Below the pieces are notes generated by a model. It worked only from the letters and a program-made list of their open reading frames with translations, was not told the DNA's origin and did no database searches. Below are positions 1 to 9,365 of a stretch of DNA of 64,000 nt, piece by piece. The stretch is taken from positions 35,507-99,506 of the forward strand of contig JANQEJ010000146.1 of assembly GCA_028278425.1 (NCBI GenBank), in the 5' to 3' direction. The DNA is from Planctomycetota bacterium. GTDB lineage: Bacteria; Planctomycetota; UBA1135; GCA-002686595. Numbering within the stretch: position 1 is the stretch's first letter; the number at the start of each line of letters is the position of its first letter. Made by a program: the position numbers and the translations under genes.

Positions 1-312
1 CTCACCCATGTCCCAGGAGCCGCGCTGCTTGAACTGGCCGTCCTCGTACCACGAAACCCACTCCCCCACGCGGACCGAGTCGGAGCGACGGCCGTCCTTG
101 ATCTTGAGCCAGCGACCCTCCTGCTTCTTCTGGCCGTTCTTGTGGAAGTAGGTCCACATCCCGTCCTCGCGATCCCCGAGCAGGGTGCCGACGGCCTTGG
201 TGACTCCGCCGACGTATTGCCCGACGTAGTCGAGCGGAGTGGCGAGCGAAGAACAGGCGGCAATCCCGAGAAGCGCCGCGGCACAGGCGGCAAGCGGCAG
301 GCGAGGCTTCAT
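1..312 (-). CDS. MORN-repeat-like lipoprotein, partial (C-terminus outside window)
   Basis: Reading the minus strand from the ATG at 312 gives an open frame of 104 codons that runs off the window edge. The N-terminus is a lipoprotein signal peptide: a short basic start, a hydrophobic stretch and the lipobox IAAC with the lipidated cysteine at residue 20. The rest contains phrases typical of MORN-variant repeats, such as DGMWTYFHKNGQKKQEG and WVSWYEDGQFKQRGSW, in which a Trp/Tyr-x-x-x-Gly unit recurs about every 20-25 residues. Such proteins are usually envelope-anchored and their function is not well defined. It is divergent from dgt, with 33 bp between the two starts. The lipoprotein call is fairly firm; a precise role cannot be given. 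Confidence 0.6.
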   Translation of the reverse strand, partial: MKPRLPLAACAAALLGIAACSSLATPLDYVGQYVGGVTKAVGTLLGDREDGMWTYFHKNGQKKQEGRWLKIKDGRRSDSVRVGEWVSWYEDGQFKQRGSWDMGE

Positions 313-345
313 GATGTGCTCGATGGTACCCTCCGCACCATCGGT

Positions 346-1515
346 ATGCAGCCCCGGCACAAGCTCTACGATCGCACCGCGAAGGAAGATCTGGAGGAAC
401 GCGTCCTCGCACCCTGGGCGATGAAGTCCAGCCGCTCCCGCGGACGCCGTTTTCACGAGGAAGAAGACGATCTGCGGACCGTTTGGGAGCGCGATCGCGA
501 TCGCATCGTCCATTCCACCGCGTTCCGGCGGCTGATGTACAAGACCCAGGTCTTCGTGAATCGCGAGGGGGACCACAACCGGACCCGGCTCTCCCACAGC
601 CTCGAAGTCGCCCAGGTCGCGCGCAGCGTCGGCAGCGCCCTGGCGCTGAACGAGCCGCTCTGCGAAGCCCTGGCGCTCGCGCACGACATCGGCCATCCGC
701 CCTTCGGTCATCGCGGCGAGTGGGCGCTGGACGAGCTGATGAGCGCGCACGGCGGCTTCCGGCACAACGCGCAGGTGCTGCGCGTCGTCGACCTGCTGGA
801 GCGGCGCAGCCCGGACTACCCGGGCCTCAACCTCACGCGGGAGGTCCGCGAGTCGTTGCTCAAGCACGAGCGGGACGCCGACTGGCCGGCGGAGTTCCAC
901 CCGCGGCCCGGCCAGCCTTGCCTCGAGGCGCAGGCGGTCGACCTCGCCGACTCGACGGCATACGACGTCCACGACATCGAGGACGGCCTGCGCGCCGGCG
1001 TCTTCGGGGAGGCGGCCATCGACGAGAACGTCGCCCTGTGGCGCGGCGCGCGCGAGGCGGTCGCGCTTCGCCACCCGGGCTTCCTCGAGGGCACGACCGA
1101 TACCGCGCTGCGCGTCAAGCGCATCACCAACGAGCTGATCAAGATCTGCATCAACGACCTGATCCAGTCCTCCGCTTCGCGGATCGCCGACGCGCGGCTG
1201 GAGAGCGCCGACGACGCCCGTGCCCGCAACGCGATGCTGGTCGGGCACAGCCCCGAGCTCAAGGGGGAGGTCGGTGAACTCCAGCGCTTCCTGCAGGAGC
1301 ACTTCTATCGCCACCCCCGCCTGCAGGAGCTCACGGAGCACGCGGCGCGCGTGCTGACACCGCTCTTCGAGGCGTACGTCGAGGACCCCGCGGAGATGCC
1401 GGCCTGGTACCAGCATTGGATCGACACGGTCGGGCGCGAGCGGGCGGTGTGCGACTACCTGGCCGGCATGACCGACCGGTTCGCGGAGTTGGAGCACGCG
1501 CGCCTGTTCGGCTAG
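346..1515 (+). CDS. dgt: deoxyguanosinetriphosphate triphosphohydrolase-like protein (HD domain)
   Basis: A 389-residue dNTP triphosphohydrolase of the Dgt family, which cuts dNTPs to deoxynucleoside plus tripolyphosphate and helps control dNTP pools. The N-terminal motif RDRIVHSTAFRRLMYKTQVF and the following NREGDHNRTRLSHSLEVAQ are the family hallmark. The HD-domain metal ligands are visible at H84 and H113-D114 (ALAHDIGHPPFGH), with a later aspartate in VDLADSTAYDVHD. The frame is open upstream to 142, but family alignment supports the ATG at 346, just before MQPRHKLYDR. Length matches the shorter bacterial Dgt-like subgroup. The last codons overlap the stop of the convergent membrane protein. 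Confidence 0.93.
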   Translation: MQPRHKLYDRTAKEDLEERVLAPWAMKSSRSRGRRFHEEEDDLRTVWERDRDRIVHSTAFRRLMYKTQVFVNREGDHNRTRLSHSLEVAQVARSVGSALALNEPLCEALALAHDIGHPPFGHRGEWALDELMSAHGGFRHNAQVLRVVDLLERRSPDYPGLNLTREVRESLLKHERDADWPAEFHPRPGQPCLEAQAVDLADSTAYDVHDIEDGLRAGVFGEAAIDENVALWRGAREAVALRHPGFLEGTTDTALRVKRITNELIKICINDLIQSSASRIADARLESADDARARNAMLVGHSPELKGEVGELQRFLQEHFYRHPRLQELTEHAARVLTPLFEAYVEDPAEMPAWYQHWIDTVGRERAVCDYLAGMTDRFAELEHARLFG

Positions 1516-2495
1516 GAACGCGCGAGTAACCGCCGGTCGCGGACCGCGGCGTTGAGGAAGAGCGCCGCGAGGAACAAGGTCGCGAGAAACGCTCGAACCG
1601 CCGGGACGTTCGGTTGAAGGGCGCCCCCCTCGTCGAGGAGGAACGGTCCACGGCCGGCGTCCGCCAAGCAGACGGCGCCCAGTCCCGTCGCCAGGGTCGC
1701 GATCGCGACCGTTCGCGCGGGAAGGCGCGCGGCGATCCAGAGCAACGGCGCAAGAGCGATGAACGCAAGGAAACCGTGGGACGCCGCCGCGCCGCCGAGC
1801 GTCGCCGCGCACACGGCGAGCAAGGTCGCGAGCGCCAGCGCGGTCTCGGCCGGCCGCGCCTCCCCCCCGAGCACCGTCTTCGCCTCCCAGGCAAGAAAGA
1901 GGGGGGTCACCGCGAGCACGCCGAGCGCGTCCGCGAACCACCACGACGGCCAGGTCGACCAGACGGCGCTCCCGAATCGAACGGCGACGAGGGCGCCGAG
2001 GAAAGTGGCGACCGCGGGACCCAGGACGACTCCGAAGGCGACGAGCTTGAACGTCTGTCGCGTGGCGACCGCGCCGAAGCGAGGTCCGCCGAAGCGACGA
2101 ATGAGATAGGCCCCTAGCAGGGCCTCGAAGGTCACGCCGGCGTCGATGAGGCCGGTCGCTCCGCTCTCGCCGGCGACGATGGCGGCAACCGGCGTCAGGA
2201 GGACGGCCGCCGGAACGACGAGGAGCCACGCCCGCCTGTGGGTGACGAGCAGCGCTCCCAGGAGAACTCCGCTCGCCGGCCGAAAGGCCGCGACGCTTTC
2301 CGCGTCGGGGCGAAGCTCGTAGCCGAGCAGGACGGCCACGGCGTACGTCAGGAGGGAAAGACCGGCTCGGAGCCAAACGTTCCCGCGCGCCATGGAAGCG
2401 TCGATCCGATCCCCCGCGCCCTTGCCGAGTCCGGCGAACAACGGCTCGACCAGATGATCGTGCGGCCGCGTGCGGTACTCCTTCTCGTCGCTCAC
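1512..2495 (-). CDS. MASE1-domain integral membrane protein without an output domain
   Basis: A 327-residue polytopic membrane protein with about eight hydrophobic segments. The sequence from residue 40 onward (LSLLTYAVAVLLGYEL, then AAFRPASGVLLGALLV) resembles the MASE1 membrane sensor domain, including the W-P-x-x-G-like segment and a central WSTWPSWWFADALGVLAVTP typical of MASE1. MASE1 normally sits in front of histidine kinase or GGDEF modules. Here the protein ends directly after the last membrane segment (NAAVRDRRLLARS), so no signalling output domain is encoded. It starts with GTG, is divergent from rnc (33 bp gap) and its stop overlaps that of dgt by 3 bp. Role unknown; a stand-alone sensor or transporter-like role is inference. 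Confidence 0.7.
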   Translation of the reverse strand: MSDEKEYRTRPHDHLVEPLFAGLGKGAGDRIDASMARGNVWLRAGLSLLTYAVAVLLGYELRPDAESVAAFRPASGVLLGALLVTHRRAWLLVVPAAVLLTPVAAIVAGESGATGLIDAGVTFEALLGAYLIRRFGGPRFGAVATRQTFKLVAFGVVLGPAVATFLGALVAVRFGSAVWSTWPSWWFADALGVLAVTPLFLAWEAKTVLGGEARPAETALALATLLAVCAATLGGAAASHGFLAFIALAPLLWIAARLPARTVAIATLATGLGAVCLADAGRGPFLLDEGGALQPNVPAVRAFLATLFLAALFLNAAVRDRRLLARS

Positions 2496-2528
2496 GTCGT
2501 CCGGCGGAGTCTACAATTCGCGGCGGTC

Positions 2529-3185
2529 ATGCCCCCGGTCCCGCACGAGTTCAAGGATCCCGAGTTGCTCAAGCTCGCCCTTACGCACGCGTCGACGGGG
2601 GAGGAAGAGGACAACGAGCGACTCGAGTTCCTCGGCGACGCCGTTCTCGATCTCGTGGTCGCGGACGAGCTCTTTCGATGCCATCCCGGTCTGCCCGAGG
2701 GCGAGCTCACCGAGCTCAAGGCCTGGGTCGTTTCGCGGCGCGTCCTGGCCGAGGTCGCGCGCGACCTCGGCCTCGAGGCCGAAGCCCGCCTCGGCAGCGG
2801 GCTCAGGAACCGCACGCTGCCGCGCTCGGTGATGGCCAACCTGTACGAGGCGGTGCTCGGCGCGGTCTATCTCGACGGCGGGCTCGAGACGGCGCGCGCG
2901 TTCGCGCGCGCGACGCTCCGCCAGCCGCTCGAGCGCGTCCGCCAGCAGCAGCGGGGTCCCAACCCGAAACAGGTCCTCCAGCGGCATTGCCAGCTCGAGA
3001 CCGGCGAGCCGCCGGTGTACGTCGTGCTGGACGAGCGCGGCGAAGCGCACTCCCGCGCCTTTCTCGTCGCGGCCGAGATCGACTCGCGCCGTTTCCCGAG
3101 CGCGTGGGGACGGACGCGCAAGGAGGCCGAGCGCTGGGCGGCCTACGAGGCCCTGCTCGTCCTCGACGAGGAAGCCCCGGCGTGA
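2529..3185 (+). CDS. rnc: ribonuclease III
   Basis: A 218-residue double-strand-specific endoribonuclease that processes rRNA precursors and structured mRNAs. The nuclease signature ERLEFLGDAVL lies at residues 30-40. The second metal-binding region reads NLYEAVLGAVYLDGG, with the catalytic glutamate kept. A C-terminal double-stranded-RNA-binding domain starts near residue 140 (NPKQVLQRHCQ) and ends with the conserved RKEAERWAAYEALL helix. The reading frame extends upstream to 2238, but ATG 2529 fits the family N-terminus and clears the divergent MASE1 gene. The stop overlaps the GTG of mfd (GTGA), indicating translational coupling. Confidence 0.95.
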   Translation: MPPVPHEFKDPELLKLALTHASTGEEEDNERLEFLGDAVLDLVVADELFRCHPGLPEGELTELKAWVVSRRVLAEVARDLGLEAEARLGSGLRNRTLPRSVMANLYEAVLGAVYLDGGLETARAFARATLRQPLERVRQQQRGPNPKQVLQRHCQLETGEPPVYVVLDERGEAHSRAFLVAAEIDSRRFPSAWGRTRKEAERWAAYEALLVLDEEAPA

Positions 3186-6100
3186 GCGCTCTGCTCGAGC
3201 CGTCGGTCCTCGACGGCGACGACGCCTTCGAGCGTCTGGCCGGCGCGGTCTCGCCGGGAAGGGTCGTGTCGGCCGGGGCGCTCTGGGGGTCGTCGCAGGC
3301 GCTGGTGCTCGCGGCCCTGTCGCGGCGGCTGCAGGGCCCCTGGCTGGTCCTGGTCTCGACCGAGACCGAAGCCGACGTGTTCGCCGACGACCTGGCCGCC
3401 TTCGGCGTCGAGTGCGCGTCGTTCCCCGCGCGCGAGTCGTACTCCTCCGGCCGCGATCGGGCGCACGCCGATCCGGACTCGGTGCGCAACCGCCTCCAGG
3501 TCGCGCAGAGGATCGCCGGTCCGCCCGAGCGGCGACCGCGCCTGATCGTCGCTTCGCTCCTATCGATGCTTCAGCCGGTCCCCTCCCCGCGCCAGCTCGA
3601 GAGCGACTTCCTCCATCTTGCGAAAGCCAACCGGCTCGATTCGGGCCAGTTGCTCGAGCGCCTGGTCGGTTCGGGCTACTCGCGACAGCCCCTGGTCGAA
3701 CGTCCCGGCGAGGTCAGCGTCCGCGGCGACGTGATCGACGTCTTCCCGTTCGCCGCCGACCAGCCGGTGCGCGTGGAGCTCTTCGACGACGAGATCGAGT
3801 CGATCCGCGTGTTCGACCCGAATACGCAGCGCAGCGTCGAGACGCTCGATCAGGTCGCCCTCTGCGTCGCATCGGACGTCGGCGGGGTCGAGGACGGCAA
3901 GGGCCTCCAGGCCGCGGAGCTCCTCTCGCCCACGACCGTGTACGTCGAGGTCGAGCCGCTGCGCGTCGCGGATCAGGCCGAAGGGCTGCGCATCCGGTCG
4001 ACCGCGCACAAGCGCAGGTTGCTGGCGCTGCGCGACGCGATGGCGAAGCACGCCGGCGTGTCGCTGCAGAGCCTCCCCGCCGACGACGTCAACTTCGGCA
4101 CGCGCTCGGTGCAGGGGCTCGCGGTCGGATTGAAGCAGGCTCCCGCCACCCTGCGCGCGGCGACGTCGGCCGGCGACAGGGTGCTGGTCCTGTGCCGGAC
4201 GGAGGCCGAGGAACGCCGGTTCCGCGAGCACCTCGAGGAAGCCGGCGGCGCTCCCGGCGTGGACACCCGCGTCGGCTCGGTCGCACGCGGCTTCCGCATG
4301 CCGGCGATCGAGGGCCTCGTCGTCAACCACCGCGAGCTCACCGGCATCCTGGGCGCGCGCGGACGGCCGAAGGCCAAGAAGACGCACCACGTCCGCGCCC
4401 TCCAGACCTTCTTCGAGCTCAAGACCGGCGACCTGGTCGTTCACGCGGTACACGGCGTCGCCCAGTACGCGGGGCTCGTGCGCATGGAGCGCGCCGGCGG
4501 CGAGGAGGAGCACCTGAACCTGCTCTTCGCCGACGACGTGCACCTCTACGTGCCCGCGAGCCGCATCGACCTCGTGCAACGCTACATCGGCAGCGGCGGC
4601 GCGACGCCGTCGCTCGACAAGGTCGGCGGGCAGGCCTTCCGGCGCCGCAAGGAGAAGGTCGAGCGGGCCCTCGTGGACCTCGCGGCGGACCTGCTCAGCG
4701 TCCAGGCCAAGCGCGAGATGCAGAAGCGGCCCCCGTGGGTCTTCGAAGAGGCGCTGCACCAGGACCTCGTCGACTCGTTCCCCTACGACGACACCAAGGA
4801 CCAGGTCACCGCCGACGCCGAGATCGCCGCCGACCTCACCGGCCCGCGGCCGATGGACCGGCTCCTGTGCGGCGACGTCGGCTTCGGCAAGACGGAGCTC
4901 GCCGTCCGCGCGGCCTTCCGCGTGGTGTCGGCCGGCGCGCAGGTGGCCGTGCTCGTGCCGACCACCGTGCTCGCGCAGCAGCACTACCAGACCTTCCGCG
5001 AGCGCCTGTCGGAGTTCGCCGTGGAGGTCGAAACGCTCAGCCGCTACGTCACGGGCGACCGCGCCAAGGACGTGATCGAGCGCGTCGCGCTCGGCCAGGT
5101 CGACGTCCTGATCGGCACGCACCGCATCCTCTCCAAGGACGTCTCGTTCAAGCGACTCGGTCTCGTCATCGTCGACGAGGAGCAGCGCTTCGGCGTGAAG
5201 CACAAGGAGCACTACAAGCGGCTGCGCGCCGAGGTCGACCTCCTCACCTTGACCGCCACGCCGATCCCGCGGACGCTGCACATGTCGCTCTCGGGTCTGC
5301 GCGACATCTCCGCCCTGTCCGAACCGCCCGAGGGGCGGCAGGAGATCGAGACCCTCCTGGCCTACGACGACGACCGCGGGTTGATCCGGGAGGCGCTCCT
5401 GCGCGAGAAGAACCGCGGCGGGCAGGTCTTCTTCCTCCACAACCGCGTTCGATCGATCAACGCCCGCGCCCGCGAGCTCGCCGAGCTCGTGCCCGAGTGC
5501 GAGCTCGCCGTCGGACACGGACAGATGGCCGGCAACACCCTCGCGACGGTGATGCGCACGTTCGAGCGCGGCGACGTGGACGTCCTCGTCGCCACGACGA
5601 TCATCGAGAACGGCATCGACATCCCCTCGGCCGGCACGATCGTCGTGGACCGCGCCGACCGCTTCGGGCTCTCGGAGCTGCACCAGCTCCGCGGGAGGGT
5701 CGGCCGCGGCCGGCACAAGGCGTACTGTTACCTGTTGCTCGACCGGAACCAGCCGGTGCGGCAGGCGGCGCGCGAGCGCCTGAAGGCCCTGGAAGAGCTG
5801 ACGCAGCTCGGCGCGGGCTTCCAGATCAGCATGAAGGACCTCGAGCTCCGGGGCGCCGGCAACATCCTCGGGCCCGAGCAGTCGGGCCACATCGCGGCGG
5901 TCGGATACGACATGTACTGCCGGCTCCTGAAGCAAACCGTCGAGCGCCTCACGGTCGGGCAGGCGGAGACCGAGGAGCTCCTGCGCACCGTGCCGGCCGA
6001 GGTCGAGGCCGAGCTGCAAGCGGAGGCGGTCGAGCTCGAGCTCGGCATTCCCGCCTTCCTGCCCAAGGCGTGGATTCCCTCCGCCGACACCCGCGTCGAG

Positions 6101-6484
6101 CTCCTCCGCCGCTTCGCGTCGATCGAGAGCGAGGCCGAGGCCGCCGACCAGCTCGCGATGCTCCGCGACCGCTACGGTCGGGTCCCGCCCGAGGCCGAGG
6201 CGCTGCTGCGACAGTTCCGCCTGCGCCCGCGCCTCGCGCGGCTGGGGATCCGCCGGCTCCTCTGGCGCGACGAGACGTACTTCGTCGAGTACGCCGACCG
6301 CGTCTTGCTCGAAGAGACCCTCGCCGGCCACGAGATCGAGCTTCGCCCGCTGCGCGCCGGACAGGCGCACCTCGTGATCCCGCCCGGCTTCCGCGACGCG
6401 GAGGCGGCGCTCGGCTGGTTCGAGGGGCTCTTGATCGCGGAAGGGGACGCGCCCAGGATGTCCGCTTCGAGCCATCGCCCATGA
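3182..6484 (+). CDS. mfd: transcription-repair coupling factor
   Basis: An 1100-residue Mfd protein, normal length for the family. It displaces RNA polymerase stalled at DNA lesions and recruits UvrA. Order of parts: an N-terminal UvrB-homology region ([15 protein letters not shown], then the [10 protein letters not shown] segment), the RNA-polymerase-interacting CarD-like domain around residue 415 ([20 protein letters not shown]), then the RecG-type translocase with Walker [10 protein letters not shown] near residue 565 and Walker B DEEQ near 665, the [11 protein letters not shown] motif, and the TRCF C-terminal domain. It begins with GTG overlapping the rnc stop by 4 bp; its own stop overlaps the ATG of the next gene. 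Confidence 0.97.
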   Translation: MSALLEPSVLDGDDAFERLAGAVSPGRVVSAGALWGSSQALVLAALSRRLQGPWLVLVSTETEADVFADDLAAFGVECASFPARESYSSGRDRAHADPDSVRNRLQVAQRIAGPPERRPRLIVASLLSMLQPVPSPRQLESDFLHLAKANRLDSGQLLERLVGSGYSRQPLVERPGEVSVRGDVIDVFPFAADQPVRVELFDDEIESIRVFDPNTQRSVETLDQVALCVASDVGGVEDGKGLQAAELLSPTTVYVEVEPLRVADQAEGLRIRSTAHKRRLLALRDAMAKHAGVSLQSLPADDVNFGTRSVQGLAVGLKQAPATLRAATSAGDRVLVLCRTEAEERRFREHLEEAGGAPGVDTRVGSVARGFRMPAIEGLVVNHRELTGILGARGRPKAKKTHHVRALQTFFELKTGDLVVHAVHGVAQYAGLVRMERAGGEEEHLNLLFADDVHLYVPASRIDLVQRYIGSGGATPSLDKVGGQAFRRRKEKVERALVDLAADLLSVQAKREMQKRPPWVFEEALHQDLVDSFPYDDTKDQVTADAEIAADLTGPRPMDRLLCGDVGFGKTELAVRAAFRVVSAGAQVAVLVPTTVLAQQHYQTFRERLSEFAVEVETLSRYVTGDRAKDVIERVALGQVDVLIGTHRILSKDVSFKRLGLVIVDEEQRFGVKHKEHYKRLRAEVDLLTLTATPIPRTLHMSLSGLRDISALSEPPEGRQEIETLLAYDDDRGLIREALLREKNRGGQVFFLHNRVRSINARARELAELVPECELAVGHGQMAGNTLATVMRTFERGDVDVLVATTIIENGIDIPSAGTIVVDRADRFGLSELHQLRGRVGRGRHKAYCYLLLDRNQPVRQAARERLKALEELTQLGAGFQISMKDLELRGAGNILGPEQSGHIAAVGYDMYCRLLKQTVERLTVGQAETEELLRTVPAEVEAELQAEAVELELGIPAFLPKAWIPSADTRVELLRRFASIESEAEAADQLAMLRDRYGRVPPEAEALLRQFRLRPRLARLGIRRLLWRDETYFVEYADRVLLEETLAGHEIELRPLRAGQAHLVIPPGFRDAEAALGWFEGLLIAEGDAPRMSASSHRP

Positions 6485-7551
6485 ATCACGCCGTCACCGC
6501 CCTCGCGCTCCTCGCCCCGCTCCTCCAGGACGGAGGGGGGCAGGAAGGCGCCGCGCGGATCGGCCCGCCGGCCGACGACGGATGGAAGATGCTGGACGCC
6601 GTCATCTACCAAGCGGGCGACGAGGTGATCACGTTCCTCGGGCTGATGCAGTACTACAAGTACCGGCTCGACGCGATGAACCTGCCGGTGAGCACGCAGG
6701 AGGAGCAGAACCGTTTGCTCGACCAGGCCCTCGAGAGCCTCATCGTGCTCAAGCTGGAGTCCCAGGCGGGCGAGGACCAGGACCTTCTGACCCCGGTCGA
6801 GGTGGAGCGGACGATCGACCGTTTCCTGGAGAATCGCCGCCGCGCGCACGACGAGGGACTCGCGACCTACGCGACCGAGCTCGAGAGCATCGGCCTGACC
6901 GCGATCCGGGAGAAGGAGCAGACCAAGGAACAGTTCTACACCCAGAGCTTCCGCGACGCCGGACTGACCGGGCCGCGCCCGACGCGGGACCGCTACGTCC
7001 GTCCGGGGGAGCTGCGGCGCCTGTACCACGAGCGCAGGGCGGCGCTCAGCGAGCCGGACCAGGTCAAGTTCCAGGAGATCGTGATCGTCGCCGAAGCCGT
7101 CGGCGGCGTGGAGATCGCGAAGTCGCTGGCGGAGGAGGTCCTGCAGCGGCTCGAAGCCGGGGAGGACTTCGGTCTTCTGAACGAGGAGTTCAGCGTCACC
7201 TACCGCGACACGCTGGGCGAGACGGAGTTCTTCGAGATGACGAAGCTCCCCCCGGCGATCGAGGAGTTTGCGGCGACCGCGAAGGAGGGCGATCTCTCCG
7301 CGCCCCTCCCGATCACGGCCCCCTCGACCGGGGAGGTGCGGGCCTACCGGGTCCTGAAGTTCCTCGAACGACGGGCGGGCAAGCCGGCGCCGGCCTTCTT
7401 CGACCCCGAGACCCAGGACGAGCTCCGCCAGGACGTCCTCGACCTCCGGGACCAGCTCTATCTCCGCCGAGCCCGCCTCCAGCTCCGGGGCCGGGCCTAC
7501 CTCTGGAACCAGACCCAGACCGAGGCGACCCCCGCGCTGCCCGGGCCGTAG
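6481..7551 (+). CDS. exported SurA/parvulin-like foldase
   Basis: A 356-residue protein resembling periplasmic SurA-type chaperones. A short hydrophobic N-terminus (VTALALLAPLL) may serve as signal peptide, although it lacks a basic n-region. Residues about 35-175 are the helical SurA-like N-domain (ITFLGLMQYYKYRL, then LLDQALESLIVLKL). From about residue 195, QVKFQEIVIVAEAVGG followed by EVLQRLEAGEDFGLLNEEFS resembles a parvulin rotamase domain: the beta strand, the repeated x-G-x-D-F helix start and the FFEMTKLPPAIEEFA helix. Canonical catalytic His/Cys residues are not obvious, so isomerase activity is uncertain. The 4-bp ATGA overlap with mfd suggests one transcript. Confidence 0.65.
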   Translation: MNHAVTALALLAPLLQDGGGQEGAARIGPPADDGWKMLDAVIYQAGDEVITFLGLMQYYKYRLDAMNLPVSTQEEQNRLLDQALESLIVLKLESQAGEDQDLLTPVEVERTIDRFLENRRRAHDEGLATYATELESIGLTAIREKEQTKEQFYTQSFRDAGLTGPRPTRDRYVRPGELRRLYHERRAALSEPDQVKFQEIVIVAEAVGGVEIAKSLAEEVLQRLEAGEDFGLLNEEFSVTYRDTLGETEFFEMTKLPPAIEEFAATAKEGDLSAPLPITAPSTGEVRAYRVLKFLERRAGKPAPAFFDPETQDELRQDVLDLRDQLYLRRARLQLRGRAYLWNQTQTEATPALPGP

Positions 7552-7624
7552 TCCGCCGGCCCGCACCCTGCTAGACTCTTGCGGAAATCCCCGGAAGGGG
7601 GTGAACCGGGCGCGCCGGAGGCCG

Positions 7625-7646
7625 TTGGGGCCTCCCCAGGCCCCAA
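7625..7646 (+). promoter_or_regulatory. 9-bp perfect hairpin in the leader of the toroid-protein gene
   Basis: TTGGGGCCT (7625-7633) pairs perfectly with AGGCCCCAA (7638-7646) around a CCCC loop. It lies in the 167-bp gap before the ATG at 7719, within a stretch rich in C and G runs. It is not followed by a T-tract but by AAAACG, so it is a poor intrinsic terminator. It could shape the 5' leader or end transcription from the mfd operon inefficiently. Confidence 0.4.
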
Positions 7647-7718
7647 AACGCGGCCCCGGACCCCGGAAACTCCTCTGGGGAAGTCGCCGCCCCCCCACCC
7701 GGCCGGACGAGAAGCGCT

Positions 7719-9281
7719 ATGGCCCAAGAGGACTACATCGGTATCGAGATCGAGAGCACCCTTCCCAAGCCCTGGGAGGAGGAGCAAACGTTCAACGACG
7801 TCCTGTACGACTGGATGGCGCGGGCTCCCTGGCTGATGATCTCGGCCGCGGCCCACCTCCTGATCTTCTTCATCCTGATGGCGATCCCGTGGGAGCTCCT
7901 CTCCCCGGACAACTCGAAGAAGATCCAGGCCTCGATCGAGATCCCCCCGGAGGACCTGTTCGAGGAGCCGGAGGAGGAGATCGAGGAGGAGATCGAGGAG
8001 GAGGAGCCGGTCGAGGAGCCGATCCTCAAGGACGCCGAGATCTCGGACCACAACGAGACCGAGGACGACATGGAGTACGAGCAGTCGGAGGGCGACCCCG
8101 ACTTCCTGTCGGACTCCCCCTTCGACTCGGACGCCTTCAACGACGTCATCGGCATCGGCGGCGGCGCCGGCGGCAAGTTCGGCGGGCGCTTCGGCGGGCG
8201 GCGCAACCTCCGCGCGGCGGGCGGAGCCGGCGTCGAGCAGGCGCTGAAGGACGGGCTCGAGTGGCTGAAGAACCACCAGTCGCCCGACGGCTCGTGGGAC
8301 TGCGACGGCTTCATGGGCAACTGCGGCAAGATCGGCAGCAACGAGTGCGACGGCGCCGGTTACACGAACCACGACGTCGGCGTGACGGGCCTCGCGTTGC
8401 TCGCGTTCCTCGGCGACGGGAACACGACGAACGAGGGGCCGTACAAGGAGGTCGTCTCCAACGGCATCAAGTGGCTGCGCCAGCAGCAGGACCCGGACAA
8501 CGGCCTCCTGGGCGACCGCGCCGGCCACGACTTCATCTACAACCACGCGATCGCGGCGCTCGCGATCTGCGAGGCCTACTACTTCTCCAAGAGCCCGCTG
8601 ATCAAGCGCACGGCGCAGAACGCGATCAACTTCATCACGTCGGCGCGCAACCCGTACGCGGCCTGGCGTTACGACGTGCCGCCGATCGGCGACAACGACA
8701 CGTCGGTCACCGGGTGGATGATCTTCGCGCTGGCCTCGGCCAAGGACGCGGGGTTGAAGGTCCCCGAGGACGCGCTCGAGGGCGGTCTCTCCTGGATCGA
8801 CGAGGTCTCCGACCCCGCGACCGGCCGCGTGGGCTACGACTCGTTCGGCTCGCTCTCCTCACGGACGCCGGCCAACGAGCACTACCCGCGCGAGAAGGGC
8901 GAGGCGATGACCGCCGTGGGCCTCCTGTGCCGGATCTTCCTCGGCCAGGACCCGTCGGACCACCCGATCATGGAGAAACACGCCGACCTCTTGAAGCGGA
9001 CTCCGCCCGTGTGGGATCCGGAGGGCTTCGGGTGCGACATGTACTACTGGTACTACGGCACCTACGCGATGTTCCAGATGGGCGGCAGCCACTGGAAGAG
9101 CTGGAACCAGGCGATGAAGAAGGCGGTGCTCGAGTCGCAGCGCAAGGACGGCGACGAGAAGGGCTCGTGGGATCCGGTCGGTCCGTGGGGCTACACCGGC
9201 GGTCGCGTGTACGCCACGGCCTCGATGACGCTCTGCCTCGAGGTCTACTTCCGCTACGCCAAGGTCCTCGGCGCCCGCTAG
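7719..9281 (+). CDS. TonB-like-anchored alpha/alpha-toroid (prenyltransferase/squalene-oxidase repeat) protein
   Basis: A 520-residue two-part protein. Residues 38-59 form one membrane segment (WLMISAAAHLLIFFILMAI), followed by a Glu/Pro-rich stretch at 77-105 like the periplasmic linker of TonB-family proteins, so the bulk is predicted to be outside the inner membrane. After a Gly-rich hinge near 145-170, the C-terminal 350 residues carry the repeats of the squalene-cyclase/prenyltransferase fold: DGLEWLKNHQSPDGSWD, GIKWLRQQQDPDNGL and several x-x-T-A-x-x-L-L helices. The DXDD cyclase acid motif is not visible, so an enzymatic terpene cyclase is unlikely. A weak Shine-Dalgarno (GAGAAG) precedes ATG 7719. 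A strong terminator follows. Confidence 0.75.
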   Translation: MAQEDYIGIEIESTLPKPWEEEQTFNDVLYDWMARAPWLMISAAAHLLIFFILMAIPWELLSPDNSKKIQASIEIPPEDLFEEPEEEIEEEIEEEEPVEEPILKDAEISDHNETEDDMEYEQSEGDPDFLSDSPFDSDAFNDVIGIGGGAGGKFGGRFGGRRNLRAAGGAGVEQALKDGLEWLKNHQSPDGSWDCDGFMGNCGKIGSNECDGAGYTNHDVGVTGLALLAFLGDGNTTNEGPYKEVVSNGIKWLRQQQDPDNGLLGDRAGHDFIYNHAIAALAICEAYYFSKSPLIKRTAQNAINFITSARNPYAAWRYDVPPIGDNDTSVTGWMIFALASAKDAGLKVPEDALEGGLSWIDEVSDPATGRVGYDSFGSLSSRTPANEHYPREKGEAMTAVGLLCRIFLGQDPSDHPIMEKHADLLKRTPPVWDPEGFGCDMYYWYYGTYAMFQMGGSHWKSWNQAMKKAVLESQRKDGDEKGSWDPVGPWGYTGGRVYATASMTLCLEVYFRYAKVLGAR

Positions 9282-9309
9282 CTCCGCGCTAGCTCGAAGA
9301 GCTAATCAC

Positions 9310-9352
9310 AGAGGGGCGGAGGTCCGCAGGACCTCCGCCCCTCTTGGCTTTT
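9310..9352 (+). terminator. intrinsic terminator
   Basis: A perfect 16-bp stem (9310-9325 with 9329-9344, loop GCA) is followed by TTGGCTTTT. It lies 28 bp after the toroid-protein stop and just before the end of the convergent minus-strand gene at 9366. Confidence 0.85.
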
Positions 9353-9365
9353 CCGCGGTGCGAGG

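Noticed and set aside
3560..6475. 971-codon antisense frame opposite mfd
   Set aside because: It is the mirror of mfd codon structure at very high GC; composition is dominated by Arg/Gly/Asp runs with no domain, and mfd itself is certain.
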